Position numbers and translations under genes: made by a program | Origin: Argopecten irradians | Taxonomy: Eukaryota > Mollusca > Bivalvia > Pectinida > Pectinidae | DNA length: 64,000 bases | Assembly (NCBI RefSeq): GCF_041381155.1 | Contig: NC_091144.1 | Location: forward strand, 38,405,033-38,469,032 | Reading direction: 5' to 3' | Notes under the pieces: generated by a model | Database searches by the model: none | The model's input: the letters and a program-made list of their open reading frames with translations, nothing else | What the model was told of the DNA's origin: nothing | Part shown: in pieces, positions 58,500-64,000 of the stretch | Numbering within the stretch: position 1 is the first letter of the stretch | Layout of the letters: each line of letters starts with the position of its first letter

Positions 58500-61276
58500 C
58501 CGGGGTTTGATTTTTCGATTCAAACATATTTTTTATTGTCAAAAATACAATAATGGATTAGGCACAAGTTATCACAACTTAATAATGCCTTCTCCATAAT
58601 ACATGTATATACAATACTTTGACAGCATACAATCATATAATTATGTATATATACAGAAAATATTGAAGAAGAAATAGAAAAAAAAATCAAAATGAGTTTG
58701 TTGTTACAGACTTGACCTAAAATCTAGCACTATCTTTAATAAAGGTTTGTACCCATTGAAATATCATTTGGTTTTCCATGTTGGACAAGTGTGGAGCACC
58801 ATAAGCAAAATATTAATTGAAATATTACCATATTGTGAAACATTACGGAAAGACTACATTCAAAAAATAACGAGTTGCATTTTCACATCGATTACCACAT
58901 GCGCATGATGGGTCGTTAATGTTATTTACTCTGTACAAATCATAGTTCAGACTGCTACACGAATGTCGCAATCTTGTATGTAAAATATTAAACTTCCTTT
59001 TCCCAGTAAAATAATAAACGGGTAAAGAATTTACATCAGATTGTATCAATGTTTCGAAGGTACGAACGGATGGCTGCTCTCTGACATTGCTAGGCAAATC
59101 ATTCCATAATCTAATAGAAGATGGCAAGAAAGATTCAAGTGAACATGACAAACGAACTTTCGGAATAACATAGTTTTCTCTATTTCTCATGTTGTAGGCG
59201 GATCGCTCTCCAACTTTAGGAGGAAGGATAATGGTCAGATAAGATGGGGTTAGGTTATTATGGAGTTTATACATTAGAATAAGTTTTTTATTTTTTCTTC
59301 TTTTTACTAGAGGTACAAGATTGGTTTCGAAATAGAGTGAGTCTTTACTTGAGAAGGATGGCATACCCGTTATGATTCTTGCCGCCTCAAGCCGCACTTG
59401 TTCGAGTTTGTTAACATCTCCCAGAGAGCAACCATCCCATACTTCGCACGCATATTCCAACACAAATGCTTTATATATCCTTAATAAAGTTTTCCTATTG
59501 AGTAAAAATTTTACTTACGTAATGCCGAAAGTTTTTTCATACACGATTTTTGAATTTCTGAAATGTGTAACGACCACTTAGCATCTGCAATAAATGTCAC
59601 ACCTAAGTGCCTATGACTGTCAACGCATCTTAAAATTTCATCACCAAAAGAAAGTTGCAAGGGATGCAGGTTTTCAGAGTTGGATACTAGTAAAACGTCC
59701 GTTTTTTGAGGATTAAATTTAGTGAGCCAATCTAGAGACCGTCTGTTTAATCTATCTAAATCTCTATTAAGATTTAATTCAATATCGTGAAGAACAGAGG
59801 ATGAAGAATACATCAAAGAAGTGTCATCAGCAAATAGATACACTATCTAAATTGTCAACTATATAATTAATATATATTAAAAACAAAAGAGGCCCTTACA
59901 CACTTCCTTGTGGGACTCCAGCATTGGTGCAACCTGTGCTGGAATATTCGTTTTTAACAATTACCTGCTGTTGTCTACCTGATATATAACTTTTCATCCA
60001 ATTAAGCAAATTACCTTTTATGTCATACGCATTCAATTTAAATAACAGACCCTTATGCCATACTCGATCAAATGCCTTGGAGATATCACAAAATATAAGA
60101 CATAAGACAGGCATGTTTCTTTTGTTCAAGTGAACAACAGATAGTATTATACATTTCTATTAATTGATGAACCGTTGAATAGTTCATCGTAAGACCAGAC
60201 TGTTTTTCATAAAACAATGAATTTTCAAAAAAGAAATTGTAAATATGTTTGAACATAACTCTTTCAAAAACTTTACCTAGACAAGACAGCAACGTTATAG
60301 GTCTATAATTGGATACCAAATGTCTATCCCCTTTTTTGAATAGGGGTAGAACAATACCTTTTTTTCCAAGTTTCTGGAAAAATATTAAGATTTAATGACA
60401 TATTAAATAGAAGAGCCAATGGCTTACACACAGTATTTGCAGTATATTTTAACATATGGTGACTAATATTATCATGACCAGATGCTTTACCTAATTTAAG
60501 AATTTTTAAAATATAACAAATTTCATTACTGGTTACCACAACAGATTCAAGCACAGATTCTGTACGAGATTCAAAAATAGGCAGAGGTTTATTTCTGTCA
60601 TCTATCGTGGAAATAGAACAAAAGTATTTATTGAGAATGTTTGCCTTTTCAGAATCACCTATTTCTACATTTCCCGTATCATCGTTTAATAAAGGTGGTA
60701 TAGCTTATTTGTTGTTCGACTGTTTAAAAATTTTCCTAACCAATCTCCAATATGCTTTAGGATCACTAGTATTAAGATTATCAATAACATTGCCCACATT
60801 TTCATAAAAAACTTCTCTAGTATATTTTTTCATGTTATTGACTTTATTACGTTGTCTTTTAAACTTATCGATGTTGGATGCGGACTTAACTCGTTTAACT
60901 GCATTGTGTAGCCTATCTCGCAATCGGATGGCTTTCCGCAGATCAGAATTCATCCATAATTTATCATGTGGTCGTATATATACTTTTTTCCTCGGTATAC
61001 ATTCTTTAGCAAATAACAAAAACTGTTCGGTAAATTTAACGCTCGCAATATCAATTGACGTGTAATTAGAAAAAAAAATGTTTCCCAGTCAAAGGAATTT
61101 ATTAATATATTTAATTTTTCAAAATTTTCATGTTTGTATGACCAAACTTCACGAATATAGGTTCGTGAAAGGCTAATAGGCGTAGATAAAAATACGACAC
61201 ATGCGTCATGGTCGCTGATATCACGATCAACTGAAATTACATGTGAATCTATACATTTCGATTTGATCCCCGGCAC
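58500..61276 (-). mobile_element. Decayed non-LTR retrotransposon (LINE) with RT
   Basis: The minus strand encodes the end of an endonuclease domain (RDISDHDACVVFL, about 61,210). After a linker comes reverse transcriptase: VSNYRPITLLSCLGKVFERV (60,310), FCDISKAFDRVWHKGLL (60,095), GVPQGS (59,900), LFADDTSLMY (59,830) and HRHLGVTF (59,610). The thumb and C-terminal region follow (LEYACEVWDGCSLGDVNKLE, RLWNDLPSNVRE), ending in a Cys-rich stretch (DPSCACGNRCENATRYF) by 58,843. A 3' UTR to about 58,500 contains GGCACAAGTTATCACAAC (plus strand). The FADD catalytic pair is kept, but the frame is broken about five or six times and nearly all of the endonuclease is lost where a SINE tail begins at 61,264. 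The order of motifs fits the Jockey/I group (Nimb-like C-terminus); clade uncertain. Confidence 0.88.
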
Positions 61277-61440
61277 GAACGTGAAAAGGTTAGGGGGTCA
61301 TTTGCCCGATCACGTGGGTTTTCTCCGGGCACTCCGGTTTCCTCCCACATTAAGACATCGAGAGTGATTTATATAAGTTGTATAACTTGTTTCTTAATCG
61401 ATGTAAAATAAATAAAATTTACATTTTATTAAATAAGTGC
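61258..61440 (+). repeat. SINE 3' portion with conserved core
   Basis: CACGTGGGTTTTCTCCGGGC, ACTCCGGTTTCCTCCCACAT and TTAAGAC form a core widely shared by animal SINEs. It is followed by TATAACTTGTTTCTTAATCG, ATGTAAAATAAATAAAATTT and a T/A tail. The tRNA head is missing, with GATCCCCGGCACGAACG at the junction to the LINE. Confidence 0.55.
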
Positions 61441-63100
61441 CATGATTATGCATCAAGGATATTTCTGGCGAAGTTAATGGTTATCAGGCGGGTTATTTGA
61501 TAAATTAAGATTCAGCGTTAATTGATAATAATATGTTATTCTGATAATAGGCATATTTTTGACAAATACGAATTAATGAAAAGTGAACTTTCTACATTTT
61601 CCTTATCTTCAATATTCATTAACTTTTCCCAACATTTGATAGCACTGAGGTGTCACGAGAGCAGTTTCAACAGTTTAGTAATTAAATGTCAAGTATTTGT
61701 GTGTACACGTGTACATGTAAATGTATGTAACATTGTGCATTAATGGATATTAAACCCGTGGTCATAAGCTAAACAGTTTTACTCTAGTAACAGATGTAAA
61801 GATAGAAATATTACATACGTGCGGATATATACCCCTTCAAACCAGAAATAAAGATTCTCAAGAGTGGGGTTTTTGTTTTTTGGTTGTTTTTTTTTAATTT
61901 TGTTATCAAAGAAATTAACTTGTGCTGATGCTGTGCGTTTTCAGCGTTTTTTCGAAATACAGTAGAAACGTTGCAGTTACGTTATACTCCTCAAGAAATT
62001 TTCTTATACCATTTTCAGAGGAAGTTTTTTTTATCAGTATATCAATATACCCTAAACATACAGTATCTTCGTGTTTTTTCTCTGGTATATTGTAAATCCA
62101 GCGAAATAATTTCTCTTTGGTTCTGACGCCGACTTAGATGCTAACTGACTTACACACTGATAACGGAAAATCTACAGGTATGCTTTCGTTATTTAACTAA
62201 TATTTTTCGTTTTCGACGTTTTTCCTTGCGACAATTGATAAGTAGGTTTCATCTAAATCAGATGACTCTCTATTGTGATAGAGTATTTTCGAAGGTTCGG
62301 GGCTCTGTGTTTTGTGTTTTTTTGTTTTGTTTTGGTTTTTTTATTGGGGGGTAGGTCTTTTCTTGGGCATCGCACGAGGAAGTTGCATTTGCTGAATTGG
62401 ACGACTCTTGTAGTGGAATAAACCGGTTAGAGACTTCAACTTGGTACACATCCTGATCAGCGATAACCTCTTGATTATTCACGTGTATTTTGTTTTATAG
62501 CTGTTTTCTTATATCACGAATTTGTTTCTATGTATTGTCAGTCACCTTCTGCAATGTTGTGGTTGATTTGATTCTTCCATTATATGAATGTCGTCTTCGC
62601 ACTGTTTTGTTATTAACTTTGCATGCTTAAGTTTGCTTTTGATACTTTCAGTGCCATTTCACTGTTTGTCGTTGAACATTCGAGCTATTATGCTTAAGTC
62701 AGTTACTTTCTCGTTCATGTCATTCATGCCTTATATATATGGAATTCATTCGTATACAACTAATGAATGATCTTGTGTACTCTACTTTTCATTACATGTA
62801 TATATGACCGATAATGTAATAGAAACGTCTGTGTGTATCATCTATCTCTTTATTTGGATGCAGATATGTTTCATTTAAAGAGCAATAATACAGTCAAGAA
62901 AGCTGTAGTAGATGAAGATAACCCTTACAATGCTGTGGACGGTTAAACAGAGGAAAAAAAGCTAGATGTAGAGTAGAGGACAAGACACGCATAATTATAC
63001 AAAAAAGTATGTAAAAACTAAAGGCACCTGTAAATCTAGAGGTCTTTTATCACTCACCTGGTTAATGTACATCTGTAGTAAAGCATTCACTCTTCACATG
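61441..63100. other. Intergenic; possible LINE ORF1 scrap
   Basis: The minus-strand frame 62,482-62,270 (EVSNRFIPLQESSNS, PPIKKPKQNKKTQN) has the NRFxxLQ motif and Lys/Pro-rich run often seen at the start of LINE ORF1 proteins, but it is short and weakly supported. Nothing else is recognised. Confidence 0.25.
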
Positions 63101-63119
63101 AATATACAATTGTCGTCGT

Positions 63120-63175
63120 TTTATTCTGTATTTGCAAATTACACAGTTATCTGCCCTTGCGGGTAGTTATTGAAT
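63120..63175 (+). repeat. R2 element, terminal fragment
   Basis: ATTCTGTATTTGCAAATTAC followed by ACAGTTATCTGCCCTTGCGG and GTAG, the left terminus of R2. Confidence 0.5.
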
Positions 63176-63499
63176 GTATCTATTACTATACTTTCCTGTA
63201 CTTTAAACAAAGGTGTATTTCTTATATTTGACATTTGATTCATTTAATAAAGTTATTTACAAATTGATTCTGTATTTTACAGTAATTTTATTTTTTTGAA
63301 TACATGAGGTACAGAGAAATTTCCATCATGCTTGAACTTCATTGTAAATTTTATCTCAAAGCTAGTTTTGTGCGTTTTTCAATCAACATTTTGTTTGATA
63401 TTTTCGGTCATATGTATATATTATCATTATTTTAAACGGGAAAAAACGGATTAAGTTTACAATTTGTGTCTAATCCCATTTGTATATAACGAGCAAATG

Positions 63500-63668
63500 A
63501 AATATGTTTAAATCAAAAGTATTGATTGTGACATCATGTGTTTGTGAGCGTAACGTCTTACTTTTCGGAGAAATCGACGTGATTGGCGCCCATAGAATAA
63601 CGACGTCACAATGGATACATATCCGCAAGGGAGCTAATTCTGTAATATGCAAAGACGGAATATCTAAA
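63500..63668. repeat. R2 element, right half and interior
   Basis: GTGACATCATGTGTTTGTGAG, AACGACGTCACAATGGATAC, CCGCAAGGGAGCTAATTCTG and TAATATGCAAAGACGGAATAT, the inverse of the R2 left end. Confidence 0.7.
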
Positions 63669-64000
63669 ATATTGAATACAGTTTGTATAATTAAAGCTGA
63701 CAACGCAAGTTCAAACGGATGCAATTGTGATTGAAAACAATAATAGAGTATCATAATTCAAGAATTTTAAACTTGCATTGTAAGCTTACATACATAGCTG
63801 GTTATGTCAATCTAATTAAAATTATACTTGTAATTCCGCTCTCATATGGTGCCTTCCGATACGCTCCAATTCAAGATGTAACAACTCTTTTGTGGGGTCA
63901 TCTAAGCATAACCCCTATGGTGAGAAAATCAACGTGTCGTCAACAATATCTTCATAGTGGTTGATTTACTCGGAAATATAAACGGCTAACAGTACGTCCC

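Noticed and set aside
62270-62482. A host gene exon on the minus strand
   Set aside because: Short, low-complexity and without splice context; the NRFxxLQ-like word fits a LINE ORF1 scrap better, and even that is weak.

Overview
The window looks like nuclear DNA from a bivalve mollusc or close lophotrochozoan relative. It is AT-rich, the genes are split by long introns, and the space between exons is packed with short inverted-repeat elements, microsatellites and decayed retrotransposons. The encoded families (EPN-type C-type lectin, short peptidoglycan recognition proteins with small Cys-rich modules, collagen-C1q, Golgi-type carbohydrate sulfotransferase) are all expanded in bivalves. The species cannot be named from the sequence. 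All exon models were joined by hand from splice signals, phase agreement and family knowledge; no search was run.

Layout. (1) 2,422-8,317 (+): a secreted C-type lectin of four phase-consistent exons (210 aa), with a decayed Crypton-type tyrosine-recombinase copy and several MITEs in its introns. (2) 9,395-10,670: a compound TCA-microsatellite/VNTR array. (3) 13,600-25,123 (+): a carbohydrate sulfotransferase gene with two duplicated membrane-anchor first exons (13,689 and 19,860), a shared second exon and a large catalytic exon with one or two frame breaks. A ~3-kb element with ~500-bp inverted arms lies between the two first exons. (4) 26.5-27.2 kb: a decayed LINE end; 29.1-30.3 kb: an unrecognised GC-richer block. 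(5) 31,440-39,526 (-): two tandem PGRP genes. The downstream one carries two six-cysteine modules ahead of its amidase domain. The upstream one has a ~125-bp tandem array built from its own 3' end. (6) 46,793-52,450 (-): a secreted collagen-C1q protein (234 aa) in three exons. (7) 58.5-61.28 kb (-): a decayed LINE with RT motifs, abutting a SINE tail.

Three of the four gene loci are pattern-recognition families (glycan lectin, peptidoglycan amidase/receptor, C1q), and the fourth modifies glycans. They are separate genes on both strands, so this is a neighbourhood and not an operon; whether the clustering is more than chance is unknown. Several repeat families recur through the window (R1 palindromic ~450 bp; R2 ~170 bp with ~40-bp ends; R3 ~370 bp with GATGCTCCACCG ends; R5 tRNA-like/GGACGT family), sometimes within tens of bases of exons.
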